A stretch of 64,000 nt of DNA, taken from the NCBI RefSeq assembly GCF_025152525.1, contig NZ_JALXXL010000004.1, positions 1-64,000 of the forward strand, read 5' to 3'. Position 1 is the first letter of the stretch; every line of letters starts with the position of its first letter. Of this stretch, positions 63,957-64,000 are shown one piece after another. This DNA is from Corynebacterium sp. p3-SID1056 (GTDB lineage Bacteria > Actinomycetota > Actinomycetes > Mycobacteriales > Mycobacteriaceae). A model generated the notes under the pieces. The model worked only from the letters and a program-made list of their open reading frames with translations, made no database searches and was not told the DNA's origin. Position numbers and translations under genes: made by a program.

Positions 63957-64000
63957 ATGCGCGAGGTGCTCTCGCGGGCGGCGGCCACGCTTGCCGACGC
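63957..64000 (+). CDS. prmC: Release factor glutamine methyltransferase, N-terminal fragment (cut by window edge)
   Basis: Only the first 14 codons are seen (MREVLSRAAATLAD). The position directly after prfA is the standard place of prmC (hemK), which methylates the GGQ glutamine of release factors. Identification rests on context and the typical opening residues. Confidence 0.65.
   Translation, partial: MREVLSRAAATLAD

Overview
The window is about 64 kb of high-GC actinobacterial chromosome that looks like Corynebacterium. The evidence is the run argS-lysA-hom-thrB followed by rho-prfA-prmC, mycothiol-type arsenate resistance, a LutABC/LldP lactate locus, DUF222/HNH and trypsin-like secreted proteins, and frequent leaderless-type starts. 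No species is assigned.

1-22 kb is ordinary chromosome. It holds L-lactate dehydrogenase, an APC amino-acid permease, secreted trypsin-like proteases (one alone, then a tandem pair), a two-component system, a DEAD-box helicase, a proline/Na+ symporter, and a nucleic-acid block of SNF2 ATPase, SWIM protein and an Mre11/Rad50-like (YhaO/YhaN-type) pair. MarR and PspC genes follow.

22-37 kb is an accessory island. Two lipoprotein genes lead into an ars set (arsR divergent from acr3-arsC), an AlbA_2 (Schlafen-type) protein, a complete type I restriction-modification operon hsdM-hsdS-hsdR, and a two-gene unit of a PIN-domain protein with an unrecognised partner. About 280 bp from the 3' end of the second lipoprotein gene is repeated as a broken copy just before hsdM, so the ars/AlbA module lies between direct repeats. 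IS-end-like fragments occur on both sides. The island stops at a tRNA-Arg(CCG) whose 3' end faces it and is followed by tandem 12-bp copies of its own acceptor end.

37-42 kb is a lactate utilisation operon (lldP-lutA-lutB-lutC). 42-48 kb carries argS-lysA and hom-thrB (arginyl-tRNA, lysine and threonine synthesis).

48-58.6 kb is dominated by molybdenum cofactor (Moco) synthesis and molybdate uptake: moeB, moaE, mog, moeA, moaD, a fused modB-modC, modA, mobA, moaC, a second moeA and moaA. In its middle is the wreck of a respiratory nitrate reductase operon: narI with an in-frame TGA and a 5'-truncated narJ, with narG and narH absent. The cofactor pathway is intact while the one molybdoenzyme visible here is dead. 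An acyl-CoA synthetase, rho with a long leader, prfA and the first codons of prmC complete the window.

The most interesting targets are the PIN/unknown pair, the ars/AlbA module between repeats, the hook-less Rad50-like protein beside an Mre11-like nuclease with an altered motif I, and the decayed nar locus inside a retained Moco cluster.
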